From Phylloscopus collybita (taxonomy: Eukaryota > Chordata > Aves > Passeriformes > Phylloscopidae): a DNA stretch of 64,000 nucleotides. This document shows, one piece after another, positions 32,064 through 42,286 of this stretch. The DNA lies in assembly GCA_027886175.1 (NCBI GenBank), contig JAJNNQ010000078.1:2046001-2110000 (forward strand), read 5' to 3'. A program made the position numbers and the translations under genes. Under the pieces are notes generated by a model. That model worked only from the letters and a program-made list of their open reading frames with translations, searched no databases and was not told the DNA's origin. The first letter of the stretch is position 1; every line of letters starts with the position of its first letter.

Positions 32064-34002
32064 TTTACTGGGAACACTGGGAGCAGCCAGGAAGGGCCAG
32101 AGTGCCAGTGAGGCTGGGGGGACACACGACCCCCCCAAAATCAGCGCGGGGACAGAGCGGGGGGTCCCGGCCGGGCCCGAGGCCACGGGGAGGGGCTGCA
32201 GCTGCTGCTGGCTCAGGAGCTCTGTGGGCAGAGAAAAGGGGGTGACCCCGGGCTGGGGGGCCCCGGGGGGAGCACACACGCTCCGGGGGAGGGGGGACAC
32301 GACCCCCGGGACCCCCCCTCACCTTCCTGCGCAGGCAGAAGCCAAGCCCCAGTGCCAGGAAGACGAAGCCCAAGACGAAGCCCCCGATCCCCGTCAGCAT
32401 CTTGCTGTGGGCGGCGTCCGGCGGCATCTCTGGGGGGTCCGCAGGGGTCAGGACCCCCCAAAACCTCGCAGAGACACCCCAGGCCCCTCCAACCACCCTC
32501 CCAGTCTCCCCTATCCAGGACCCCCTGAAACCTCCTCCCAATCGCTTCTCAGCCTACCCAGGACCCCCCAAAGGCCCTCCTGACCCTCTCAGGATCCCAC
32601 AACCCCCTCCCAATTGCCCCCAGGACCCCCAAAGCCTCTCCCAGTCCCTTCCCAGCCCCTCCAGGACTCACCCAGACCCCTCCCAGTCTCTTCCCAGCAC
32701 AAACAACCTCATACCATCCCCACTTTCCCATCCCCCAGCTCCTCCCAGCCCCTCCATGCTCACTCCCATCCCTCCCAGTTACACCCAGCACCCCCAAACT
32801 CCCTCCCAGCGCCCCCCAGCACCCTTGGAACCCCATCCCACCCTCCCCAGCACCTTCCAAACTCCTGCTCCGCCCTTCCACAGCCCCCAGCCCCTCTCCC
32901 AGTTCCAACCGGGCTCTCCCCAGCTCCCTCCCAGTTGCTCCCAGCACATCCCAGTGCCTCTGCCGGCCCGGCCAGCGGCTCCCCCGTACCCCAGTGCCGG
33001 CTCAGGGGCTGCTCCAGGCTGACGTGCTCCACCCGGCAGGTGTAGGTGACCCCGCGCCGGGGGGGCGTTTCCAGCAGCACCAGCAGCTGGTGGCTCCAGT
33101 CCCCGTTGGGGACCACGTCGGTGGCCACCACGTGCCCCGAGAGCTCCTGCTGGCCCTGGAACCACCTCAGCCGGATCTGGGCAGGGTAGAAATCCATCAC
33201 GGAGCAGAGCAGGCGGCCGGGGCCGGGCTGGGAGCTCGAGGGCAGCAGCGAGATGGAAACGCTGGGGGGCACTGGGAGAGAGAGGGGACAGACTGGGATC
33301 AGCTGGGGGGAACTGGGAGAGAGCGGGGAGGGGCGGTGTGGGCCTGAGAGGGACTGGGAATGGACTGGGAGGGGCTGGGAGGGACTGGGAATGGACTGGG
33401 ATGAACTGGGAATGGACTGGGATGAACTGGGAATGAAGCGCGCGGCGCTGGGAGGCCGAGTCCCGCGCGTGGCGTTCGGCGCTGCGGGTCTGCCTGGCAA
33501 CTGATGAGTCATTAGCAACTCGCTCTCTGATTGGCTGAGAGGCGTCAGCTCCACACACGGCCGGGATGGACACGCGGGGGGGGGCACTGGGAGAGACTGG
33601 GATGGACTGGGAGGTCCCGGGGATGTCCCAAGGAGGGCTGAGGGCTCTGGGGTGACTCCCAGAGAGGGTTTGAGGGGCTCCAGGGTCATTGCCATGGCAG
33701 GGCCCGAGGGGACGCGCTCTGCCCCACGCTCACCTCTGCGCTCCACCAGGAACGGGGTGGACAACTCGGAGTTGTGCCGGCAGTGCCTGTCCACCGCAGC
33801 CCGGCTGTGCTCCCTCCAGCCCGGCTCGCTGCTCCAGGAGCTGGAAACTTCTCCCCAGAGGAGGTGTCCCCCCCGTACAGCCCCACATCGCTGCCCAAGG
33901 GCAGGAGCTGCTCCCGGCTGGAGATGTTCCTCTCCACCAACCTCACCCGCTCGGTGCCCTTAATGAAGTGACAGCCGGACCGAACCATCTCCTGGAACAG
34001 CC
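32064..34002 (-). pseudogene. MHC class II beta chain pseudogene, copy 1 (exons 2, 3, 4 and last)
   Basis: Exon 2 (34002-33734; GTERVRLVERN, SDVGLY, then VDRHCRHNSEL) is 269 nt instead of the usual 270, and the frame changes after SSGEK: a 1-nt deletion. Exon 3 (33271-32990, 282 nt) is an intact Ig-like beta-2 domain with both cysteines (LLCSVMDFYPAQ, YTCRVEHVS). Exon 4 (32429-32323) codes the connecting peptide and transmembrane helix (GIGGFVLGFVFLALGLGF) and ends CLRRK. The last exon (32221-32213) adds Ser-Ser-stop. An AGTAAA signal lies at 32069-32064. Exon 1 (leader) is missing: an LTR begins 14 bp before the exon 2 acceptor. Splice sites are otherwise good. A functional gene would present peptides to CD4 T cells; this copy cannot. 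Confidence 0.92.
33493..33536 (+). promoter_or_regulatory. MHC class II X-Y promoter module inside intron 2, antisense to the pseudogene
   Basis: X1 box CCTGGCAACTGATG (33493-33506) overlaps an X2-like TGAGTCA (33504-33510), and a Y box CTGATTGGCT lies at 33527-33536. The X1-to-Y start distance is 34 bp, the spacing I recall for human HLA-DRA. These boxes bind RFX, CREB/AP-1 and NF-Y under CIITA. The module points right, against the pseudogene's transcription. No class II leader exon was found downstream. Confidence 0.75.
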
Positions 34003-34015
34003 CTGGGTGTGCAGG

Positions 34016-34150
34016 ACTGTCCTGGTTTGGGACAAATTTGGGAGGAAACCTCCAAAGGGGCTCCTCTGGAAAGCAAAACCCAAACGGCCCCTCCCCCCAA
34101 GCCAGTCGGAGAAAAGTGGGAAAAACAATTTATTTAACAAACAAGATGCC
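34016..34150 (-). mobile_element. LTR end abutting MHC exon 2, copy 1
   Basis: Plus strand starts tgtcctggtttgggac, the reverse complement of the LTR end CCAAACCAGGACA; it includes 'caatttatttaacaaac'. Same family as 28140-28348. It lies in what would be intron 1, directly against the exon 2 acceptor. Confidence 0.75.
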
Positions 34151-34429
34151 CACAAGCACAAAAAAGAATAATAATATGAAACAATAAAGCCGCTCTCCAC
34201 TCCGAAGAGCGATGGCAAACTGAGGCAGTCCTTGCCCTGGGTGTAGCTCAGCTCACTCCGTCTCTCACCAGCCCCGCTCCCTCCGCAGCTCCAGCTGCGC
34301 TTCTGCGCCCGATCGCGGGGCGAGCACGGCGGAGACAGCAGCCCGCGGCGCTGCGGCATCCCCGGGGCAGCGCGGCTGGGAGGGCGGTGGGAGCGGCGCC
34401 GGCCGGAGGTGGAGGGGGAGGGACGGACA

Positions 34430-34850
34430 CGGACAGAGCATCCCCCGGGGAATAGGGTTCGATGGACACCGACAGAGCATCCCCGGGGAATAGGGATCGA
34501 TGGACACCGACAGAGCATCCCCCGGGGGAATAGGGATCGATGGACACCGACAGAGCATCCCCGGGGAATAGGGATCGATGGACACCGTCAGAGCATCCCC
34601 GGGGGCTGCGGATCGATGGACACCGACAGAGCATCCCCCGGGGGAATAGGGATCGATGGACACCGACAGAGCATCCCCCGGGGGAATAGGGATCGATGGA
34701 CACCGACAGAGCATCCCCGGGGGAATAGGGATCGATGGACACCGACAGAGCATCCCCGGGGGAATAGGGATCGATGGACACCGACAGAGCATCCCCCGGG
34801 GAATAGGGATCGATGGACACGGATAGAGCATCCCCCGGGGCGGAGAGGAT
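34430..34850. repeat. 38-40-bp minisatellite with palindromic core
   Basis: About ten copies of a unit with ATCGATGGACACCGACAGAG followed by CATCCCCCGGGGGAATAGGG (length varies with the C/G run). Each unit contains ATCGAT and CCCCGGGG palindromes. On the minus strand it reads as 13-residue repeats (DALSVSIDPYSPG), which I regard as non-coding. Confidence 0.95.
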
Positions 34851-35515
34851 GGACAGCGGGGCGAGCACCCGGCAGGGGACGAGGACAATATACCGACGGA
34901 GCAGCCCCCGGGGCGAGGATGACGGAGGCAGCGCGGCCCCCGGGCTTGCCCCGGGGTGAGGAGGACGGACACCGGCGGAGAATTCCCCCGGGGCAACGAT
35001 GCTGGAGACAGCCCCGGGCTGAGGCGGATGGACACCGCCGCGAGCATCCTGCCTGGGGAGAGGGGGACGGACACTGACAGAGCATCCCCCCGGGGAGAGG
35101 AGGACGGTGCCGGGATCGGGCACAGACGACAACTGACACCCGCCGGAGCATCCTCCTGGAGGCGCGGATGACGGACAGCGCCAGAGCATCTCCCCGGGGC
35201 GAGGACGACGGACACCGGACGGAGCATCCCCCCGGGGGACGAGGACGATGGAGACAGCACGGAGCATCCCCCCGGGGCAGGGGGATGGAGCCCAGCCCCG
35301 GTCGTCCTCCGGGCTGAGGAGGAAGGAGCAGCCCCTCCAGTGTCCCCCCGGTGCTGCCCTCGGAGCCAGCGCCGCGCCGGAGCCCCGGGACCGCCTGTAG
35401 CCCTCAGCGCCCCCGGCTGCACCAAGGGAGGCACCGAGCAGCGCCGGGGACACGAGGGACCGCGCCGGCCCCCCCAGATCGGAGGGACGAGGCCATCGGC
35501 CCGGCCTGCCAAAGG
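34850..35515. other. Degenerate continuation of the minisatellite, then CpG-rich DNA
   Basis: To about 35290, diverged units with 'gagcatcc' and 'ggacgg' continue. 35300-35515 is CpG-rich and ends in a donor-like AAAG/GTAAGG (35513-35520), so an unassigned first exon is possible. Confidence 0.4.
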
Positions 35516-35869
35516 TAAGGACAAAATGAAATTGGCCAAAATCCCATCAAATGGTGGGACTGATCTTGGCTTGCCCAGCAAAGACGCCAACAAATCCCAA
35601 AGCCCCCGGCCCGGCCATGGCAGAGGAGCACGGAGACCCCCGGGCCCTCAGCCGGGGCCAGGAGCTCGGAGGGCCCGGGGTTGTCTCCGTCCCCCTCCTC
35701 CCGGGGCACTCCTGGGGGGTCTTCAGCCCTCTCCTGGCGGGGAACGATCGGGGCTGGGGGGTCTGTGTCCGTGTCACACCAGGGCATGCTCGGGGATTCT
35801 CCGAAATTCCCTGGAATTGATGGAATCTGTCCTCATCCCGGTGTCAGAGGCGCTCCCAGCCGCAGCCGG

Positions 35870-36025
35870 GCCAGCGGGTTTCTGCCTGGCTGCTGCCTTT
35901 GGCCACGGCCGGACGGGGCTTGGAGCAGCCCGGGGCAGGGGGAGGTGTCTCTGCCACGGCAGGGCTGGCACTGGATGGGCTTGAAGGTCCCTTCCAAGCC
36001 AAGCCATTCCTGAATTCTCAACCTG
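35870..36025 (+). mobile_element. CR1 LINE 3' end (sense)
   Basis: Contains ggggcttggagcagcc, gcactggatgggcttgaagg and tcccttccaagccaagccat in order, the typical avian CR1 3' tail. Confidence 0.85.
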
Positions 36026-36387
36026 GGATTCTCAACGTGTTTCACTCAGCTCTTGAAATACGATCAACACCAGCTGATATGGGAGTTCAATATTTAGGTG
36101 ATGCTTATGAATGTTTTCTTTTCTCTTGGATTCCTGCTTTTGTGGTCATTTTCTGGCAATGTCACCATTTGTGTCACCCACACCTCTAAACCTGGATGAA
36201 CTCACTTTTCCTTTCATTTCCCCCATTCAGAGAGGGGAGGAATAAAATGATGCCAAATTTTTCCTAAGCCTAATACCAGTCAAGGAATATTGAAGGAAAG
36301 ACAACCCACAGCAAGGACTTTCTCAGTTTGCCATTTCTCTTCAGAGCAGCAAGAGGTGTTTTTTGTTGTTTGTTTGTTTGTTTTTTG

Positions 36388-36389
<2 letters not shown>
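36026..36389. other. Intergenic, nothing recognised
   Basis: Mixed AT-rich sequence between a CR1 tail and a poly-T run. No feature supported. Confidence 0.4.

Positions 36390-36439
<50 letters not shown>
36390..36439 (+). repeat. Poly-T tract of 50 bases
   Basis: Uninterrupted T run directly before the LTR section at 36440. Its length may be uncertain in the assembly. Confidence 0.95.
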
Positions 36440-36440
<1 letters not shown>

Positions 36441-36609
36441 TGCTTGTGGGCACCTTGTTTGTTAAATAAATAGTTTTTTCCACTTTTCTCCAAGGAAGTT
36501 CTTTTTTTCCCCGACTGCCTTGGGGGGAGGGGCTGTTTGGGTTTTGCTTTCCAGAGGAGCCCCTTTGGAGGTTTCCTCCCAAATTTGCCCCAAACCAGGA
36601 CAGTCCTGC
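36440..36609 (+). mobile_element. LTR end abutting MHC exon 2, copy 2
   Basis: Contains gttaaataaatag (AATAAA) and ends ccaaaccaggacag; the reverse complement is at 34016-34150. Same family as 28140-28348. Confidence 0.75.
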
Positions 36610-36617
36610 ACACACAG

Positions 36618-36886
36618 GGCTGTTCCAGGAGATGGTTCGGTCCGGCTGTCACTGCATTAAGGGCACCGAGCGGGTGAGGTTGGTGGAGAGGAACATCTCC
36701 AGCCGGGAGCAGCTCCTGCCCTTGGGCAGCGATGTGGGGCTGTACGGGGGGGACACCTCCTCTGGGGAGAAGTTTCCAGCTCCTGGAGCAGCGAGCCGGG
36801 CTGGAGGGAGCACAGCCGGGCTGCGGTGGACAGGCACTGCCGGCACAACTCCGAGTTGTCCGCCCCGTTCCTGGTGGAGCGCAGAG
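36618..36886 (+). pseudogene. MHC class II beta pseudogene, copy 2 (exon 2 only)
   Basis: 269-nt exon 2, acceptor CACACACAG and donor GTGAGC intact. It has the same frameshift position as copy 1 (after SSGEK), so the two copies descend from one already broken gene. The first half reads GTERVRLVERNISSREQL; the shifted half reads VDRHCRHNSELS. Exon 3 and later exons are absent: homology with copy 1 ends in intron 2 at 37319. An LTR replaces the 5' part of the gene. Confidence 0.9.
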
Positions 36887-37019
36887 GTGAGCGTGGGGCA
36901 GAGCGCGTCCCCTCGGGCCCTGCCCTGGCAATGACCCTGGAGCCCCTCAAACCTCCCTGGGAATCACCTCAGCCCTCCTTGGGCCCATCCCCGGGGCCTC
37001 CCGTTCCTCCCAGTGACAC

Positions 37020-37225
37020 CCGTGGCTCTCCCAGCCCATCCCAGTGCATCCCAGTCCATCCCAGTCCATCCCAGTCCATCCCATCCCAGCCCATCCCAGT
37101 CCATCCCAGTCCATACCAGTGCATCCCAGTCCGTCCCATCCCATCCCAGTCCTTCCCAGTCTCTCCCAGTCCATCCCAGTGCATCCCAGTCCGTCCCAGT
37201 CCATCCCAGTGCATCCCAGTCCCCT
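37020..37225. repeat. CATCCCAGTC minisatellite
   Basis: About eighteen 10-bp units (catcccagtc, catcccagtg, gtcccatccc) in the intron-2 part of MHC copy 2. Confidence 0.95.
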
Positions 37226-37266
37226 CCCCGTGTCCATCCCGGCCGTGTGCGGAGCGGACGCCTCTC

Positions 37267-37310
37267 AGCCAATCAGAGCGCGAGTTGCTGATGACTCATC
37301 AGTTGCCAGG
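37267..37310 (-). promoter_or_regulatory. Second class II X-Y module (inverted copy)
   Basis: On the minus strand: X1 CCTGGCAACTGATG (37310-37297), X2-like TGAGTCA, Y CTGATTGGCT (37276-37267), with the same 34-bp spacing. It is again antisense to its pseudogene. Confidence 0.75.
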
Positions 37311-37319
37311 CAGACCCGC

Positions 37320-40185
37320 AGGGACTGGAATCGTGCTGGAGGTGACCGGGAGCGGCTCTGAGCAGGGAATCCTGTTGGAAGCTACTGGGAGCAACTGGGA
37401 GCGAGTGGAAACTCCCTGCCGCCGGCCAGCTCCTCTGCCTGCAGTCCCTTCCCGTGCTGGCAGCACCAGCTCCCTCTTGCCTCCAGCCCAATGCCTGCCT
37501 GCACCTTGGGCTGTCTTTGCCAGCTCTCTTTTTCCAAGCCTTGGACTCCCAGGCTTCTGCCCCAGCCCAGGGACATTTGTTATTTCCATCACCTGCTGCT
37601 TTTACACCAGGAACCATTCTGCTTTTACAGAAGAGGTGAATCTTTGGGATTGTGGTGCTTCCTTGTACACCATGTCCTGTTAGAACCAAGAACAGGCTAT
37701 TCTTACAGCTTGGATTGTGGCTGTTCCTGCACCATTTATTCCACACTGCATGACTAAAGAAATCTCTCCTTGGCCTTACTGAGTTTAAGCTACAGCTTAG
37801 TGAAAATATGTGTTAAAAGAGAATGAATGCCTTATCCCCCCTTTTATTTTCTGGTCACCAGTGGATACCTCCCTGAAGGATACAGAACAGCTCAAAAAGG
37901 TTGTGCATACAATGAAGAAAACACAAAATTCCCTCTGGGTGACAAGCTTAGAAAACCTGTTTTAATCTGTGTCACTTTTTCTCACCACATCTACTTCAAC
38001 CAACAATAAATTCTGCTGATTTTCTCCAGGCTAAGGCAGTTCTGCAATGAAGCAGCAGCGTGTCATGATGCTAAATAACAATCTGGCATTTCCTACAATG
38101 CTGGCTGCTACAGAGTCTGTCAGTCCACAGCCAGGCAGGCTGGGTTATCACAGTTATCCCTCCCCTCCTGTCCATCCCATTGACTCCTCTGCAGAAGACG
38201 CAGGCCATGGAAAACAAGGCAAGGTTGCTCCCAATTTTCCTTCTCCCACAGCACTTGTTAGACACCATGTTTTTTCCAAGGGCTGCATGTGCCTCTCTCT
38301 GCCCAGCTTGCTTCTTTCTCATTCTACAAAAGCAGAGAGCTGAAGGAGTCTCAGGCATGTGAGTGCCTGATCTCTCTTTCCCTCCAAAGGCTCTGCCCCC
38401 CAAAGCCCTGGTTACCTGCTGTGCTTTGGCAGGAGAGCCCTTCAAGCCCAAAACACAAGGGCAGGGGACTTCAGCTGCCAAGCCTCTCTCTGCAGTGGGA
38501 TTGCTTTCACCCTGCAGCCTCCATGGGCAAGGGCTCTGTGGGAGCAGGGGCCATCCCAGCCTGGGAGCTGCACACAGAGCCAGGAAAAGGAGCAGATCCT
38601 GCTGCCTTCTGCTGCTGCTGATCCTGGCAGCAACTGCCCTGGGAGTTCCTCCAGGGAACTTCACACCAAGGGCTTCCATCCTTGGAGTGCCTGTGAGAAC
38701 CTGTTGCTTCCCAGGTCTCCACCATCCCTCTGGATTCAGGAGGGTCTCAGCACAAGTGTCCATGGCCCTTCCTGCATCCCCAGCCTGCAGCAGCCACAGC
38801 CACTGTTGCCTCCCCCTGGCTGCAGCTGCTTTGCCAAAGTGCTGCCCAAGGCAGCCCAGCTGGCTCAGGATCCCTGGTGGCTTCTGGGCTCCAGGGTGAC
38901 CTTCAGAGGGACACTTGGAGCGCTTCCCAAAGAGCTGCCCCTGGCATGGGGGGGTGGATTTCTCCTCCCTGGGGGCTCTGCTTGGAGTTGTGTGCTCCGT
39001 GGGGACCCGGAGGTTTCTCAGCAGGCCTTGGCAGCGAGTTCTCAGCCAACGGGTGGCTCTGCTGCCATCCCAAACCTGCAGGGCTTTCCTTGCCCAGCCG
39101 GAGTGCAAGTGGATGATGTGCTGGGCAGGGATGGAGAATTCCACTGACCAAACCTCCCCCATCATCACATTTACATCTGCTCATTGTTCTGCATAGCACA
39201 AATCTACACTTCTTGTAGTGGAAACATTGACCTGATGGCAGATTGTTACATCTGTAATAATAATGTACAAATACACCAAAATCTGCTTAGGTTTAAAAAT
39301 GAAATTTATTTCAAATGTCTACATCCACAATGCCAGTAAAGAAACATACAAATATCAATTAAAGCTTATAAATTAGTTTATTGCTACAATTGTGCTATGT
39401 AAATATATACAAAAATAAACTTGTTAAAAAATTAATTACTTGCAACCCTCTACAACCACTCACTATACACAAATATGAATTGAAATTTAACAGTTTCATT
39501 CATTACATATTACTACAACCATACAACCCATACACAAATACAAAAATATCTGGATCCCTCTCTAAAGAATCCCAGACTCAGTACTAAAGAAATAGAATTC
39601 TCAAACCATACAGCTCAAGACATATTTCAATCTTTGTAAATACATAACCATACAATATACAAATGGAAATATAGAATTCATATTTCATATGACACAAAGC
39701 AGGACATCTAGAAATATATCACAAACCTATCTCTAAATATACAAGTATCAATGTACCAATATAAAAATCCTTAGAACCCCATCAACACAACTATACAGCT
39801 ATACAACTGAACAAGCATGTCAATATAAATACAGATGGAAATGCATCAAGAGACACGCATCAATAGAACAATATACATCCATCTATACCTGTACAAATCC
39901 CAGTCTAGAGAGGGAAATAAGCACCAAGTTCTAACTCTCTCAGTCCAGCTGTAAACATCTCTAAGTACAACTCCATCAGCAGGGCTTGCAGCTGCCCAAG
40001 TTGCCAGGCTCCCCCTGGCTCTCTTCCTGCCGTGCAGAGCAGCTCTCCTGGACAGGGACAGTGGATGGGACACGTGGGAAGCCAAGGTCTCGGGTTCTCT
40101 GCTTGCCTGAGATCAGGGTGCTCTTTGCCTTTGTCCTCCAGAAAGCCCCGAGCCGCCCGCAGAAATGATGAGGAGTATTTAGATG
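37320..40185. other. 2.9 kb without a recognised gene
   Basis: 38071-39168 holds a 365-codon open frame (minus), with a signal-peptide-like plus-strand frame (LLLLLILAATALG near 38605) opposite. Neither resembles a known protein and no splice model emerged. 39200-39850 is AT-rich with 'atacaaat' repeats. Confidence 0.4.
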
Positions 40186-40189
40186 TTCA

Positions 40190-40545
40190 TTTTCAAGGTT
40201 GTTCTTCTTGTTTATTTTATCTTATCACAATTCTTTTTCTCTGAGCTCTGCCAAGGTCTGGACAGCACAGGCAACAGGTGACAACTGCCCCACCTGCCCA
40301 CGGCTCGTCATCTTATATACAGAAAATTATGTGCACATTATTTACAGTTATGAACCAATATCTACACTCTACACTAAACAGGTGTCTTCTACTCTGACCC
40401 AATCCCTCTAAAGCTACTTAATGTCACCATCACTGCACAAAATGGAGACGAAGAAGAAGACCCCAGGGCAATGCCCAGAATCTTCCATCTTGTCTCTGGT
40501 CATTCCTACTCTAAAACCCCAAATGTGAAAATATTATTACTTTCT
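40190..40545 (-). mobile_element. LTR-like sequence
   Basis: Order of motifs (tttcaaggttgttcttcttg, 'gctctgccaaggtctgg', 'acaggtgacaactgcccc', then AT-rich, then 'cttccatcttgtctc') resembles an avian ERVL-type LTR read from the minus strand. Ends are not defined. Confidence 0.45.
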
Positions 40546-40647
40546 ATTACCTTTGAGGGCTTGCAATTCCTCCCATAGTGTTGGTAGCTTTTCCCATGGA
40601 CTGTAGTCGAGGCCTTTCCCTGTCTGGGGTCTATGCCAGGGTCTACA

Positions 40648-40710
40648 ACCCCCCTGTACATATCTCAGACCCCCCTGTACAGGTTTTAAACCCCCCTGTA
40701 CAGGTTTCTG
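40648..40710. repeat. Short tandem repeat (three ~22-bp units)
   Basis: The unit ccccctgtacaggtttta recurs with small changes (tacatatctcaga, tacaggttttaaa, tacaggtttctgc). Confidence 0.85.
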
Positions 40711-40779
40711 CTCGTCCAGGGTTTGCAAAGGAATGCCCTGGACTCCCACACCAAGGGAACACTGAGTCAGGACTGGGAC

Positions 40780-42030
40780 GTTTCCCATGGCAGCAGCTGC
40801 CCTTCAGTCAGGGCAGGGCAAATCTCAGCAAAGCCTAGAAATACAAATGTTAGATGTTGGAAAGAACAAGCAGGCCGAGCGGGCCGGGCTGTGGGGAGCG
40901 CAGCAGCGGCGGGACTGTCCCGCAGGCGCCGGCAGCCCGGCAGGGCCGGCACAGCTGCCTTGCCCAAGGACAGCCCCTGTGCCGGCCGGGGCAGCTGCGC
41001 TGAGCAGCCCCAGCACGGGCAGGGCCCGCTCCTGCCCAGCCGGGCACTGCCCACGGCCAAAGCCCACGCCACCCTCACCCCCAGCCTGCCCCCCCGGCCC
41101 TGCGGCCTCACCCGGCCTCTCGCCTGCCAGCAGCAGCAGCAGCAGCAGCTCCCTGCTCACTGCTGGAGCTGCTGGCCCTCAGCTTCTCCCTGCTGCCTCC
41201 TGTCAGTCTCCACCTGTCCTCAGGCTCTGCAGGGCAGCTCTGGCACAAGTGGAGGCTCTGGAATTGCTTCCAAGGCCTGGCAGAGCTGCAGTCCCAGAGC
41301 CCTCTGTGCTCCCTGCTGGCCCCTCCATCCCCTCAGCCCCAGTGTCCCCTGGGCAAAGCCCCAGCCCCCTTCTGTTTCTTCAGCCCCTCACAGTCCTCTC
41401 AGCCCACTCAATCCCTTCTGACCCATCCCATCCCCTTAGACCCACCACCACCTCAGCCCATGCCACTGCCCTGTCACCTCCGTGCCACCCTGGCCCTCTG
41501 CTCCCCCACAGCCCTCAGTGCCCCCAGCACCTCAAGGTCACTGTCCCTGCAGTGTCAGCGCCTCCTCAGCCCCCTCAGCCCCCTCTGTCCCAGGGTCCTT
41601 CAGCAGCTCCTCAGGGGACAGGGCCTGGGGCCACCGGCAGCTCCCAGCGCTCCAGGGACACCCGGGGCTGGAACTGCTGCTCCGCCCGGCCCGACCGCCA
41701 GCTCGGACCCAGCACAGGCACAGGGGACACAGGGGCACAGGGGGAAAAACAAGGGGTGAAAAAGGCAGTGCAGGGGGGAAAGAGGTCAAAATGCAGCCTA
41801 GGCCTACACAAGCATCAATTTATCCATCGGCATGAATTCACAGAGCAGGGCAGAACGTTTCCTTTGTGATGTCAGGGCAGGGTTGCCACGTCCTCGTGCT
41901 GACATCACAAGGTTGCCCTGCTGCTCGCCCAGCCTCAGTGGTGGCAGAGCAGCTCTTGGGTTTGCTCAGGGCAGGAGCTCACCCTCCTGCTGGAGGTTTT
42001 TGTCAGTGGGCAGCTGCACTCTGACAGAAA
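40780..42030 (+). promoter_or_regulatory. GC-rich upstream region of the PAK-like gene with CRE-like sites
   Basis: No exon was recognised, although long Pro/Ser-rich frames are open by composition. Close to the gene, two CRE-like octamers occur: TGATGTCA (41867-41874) and TGACATCA (41900-41907). A promoter between 41850 and 42280 is inferred from position only. Confidence 0.35.
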
Positions 42031-42039
42031 TCTTGCTTT

Positions 42040-42260
42040 TTCTGAGAGAGTAGTGTTAAATCATAGTGTTAGAGTAGTGTTAGAGTGTAGTCTTAGAGCA
42101 TAGTGTTAGAGAAGAGTGTTAGAGAATAGTGTTAGTGATAGTGTTAGAGCATAGTGTTACAGCATAGTCTTAGAACATAGTCCTAGAGCATAGTGTTAGA
42201 GAATAGTGTTAGGGAATAGTCTCAGACCATAGTCTTAGAGCACAGTTTTAGAACACAGTC
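42040..42260. repeat. TAGTGTTAGAG minisatellite just upstream of the PAK-like start codon
   Basis: About fifteen units of 11-17 bp (agagtagtgttagag, catagtcttagag). The array ends 27 bp before the ATG at 42287, so it lies in the promoter or 5' UTR. Confidence 0.92.
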
Positions 42261-42286
42261 TGCAAACTTGCACAGCAGTTGCCACC

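Larger units (their letters stand above)
33480..34150. repeat. MHC inverted duplication arm 1
   Basis: Contains an S-X-Y-type module, part of intron 2, exon 2 and the adjoining LTR. Its reverse complement is at 36460-37319. Homology ends at 'gctgcgggtctgcc' (33481) and beyond 34140. Confidence 0.9.
36460..37319. repeat. MHC inverted duplication arm 2
   Basis: Reverse-complement counterpart of 33480-34150. It is longer because of the CATCCCAGTC minisatellite at 37020-37225. Homology ends at 'ggcagacccgca' (37319). Confidence 0.9.

Noticed and set aside
34248..35593. 401- and 442-codon minus-strand frames with DALSVSIDPYSPG repeats
   Set aside because: They are translations of the 38-40-bp minisatellite in two frames; unit length is not a fixed multiple of three and no conserved domain flanks them.
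40787..41869. 360-codon Pro/Ser/Ala-rich frame upstream of the PAK-like gene
   Set aside because: Low-complexity GC-rich translation overlapping frames on both strands; no start context, splice sites or homologue recognised.
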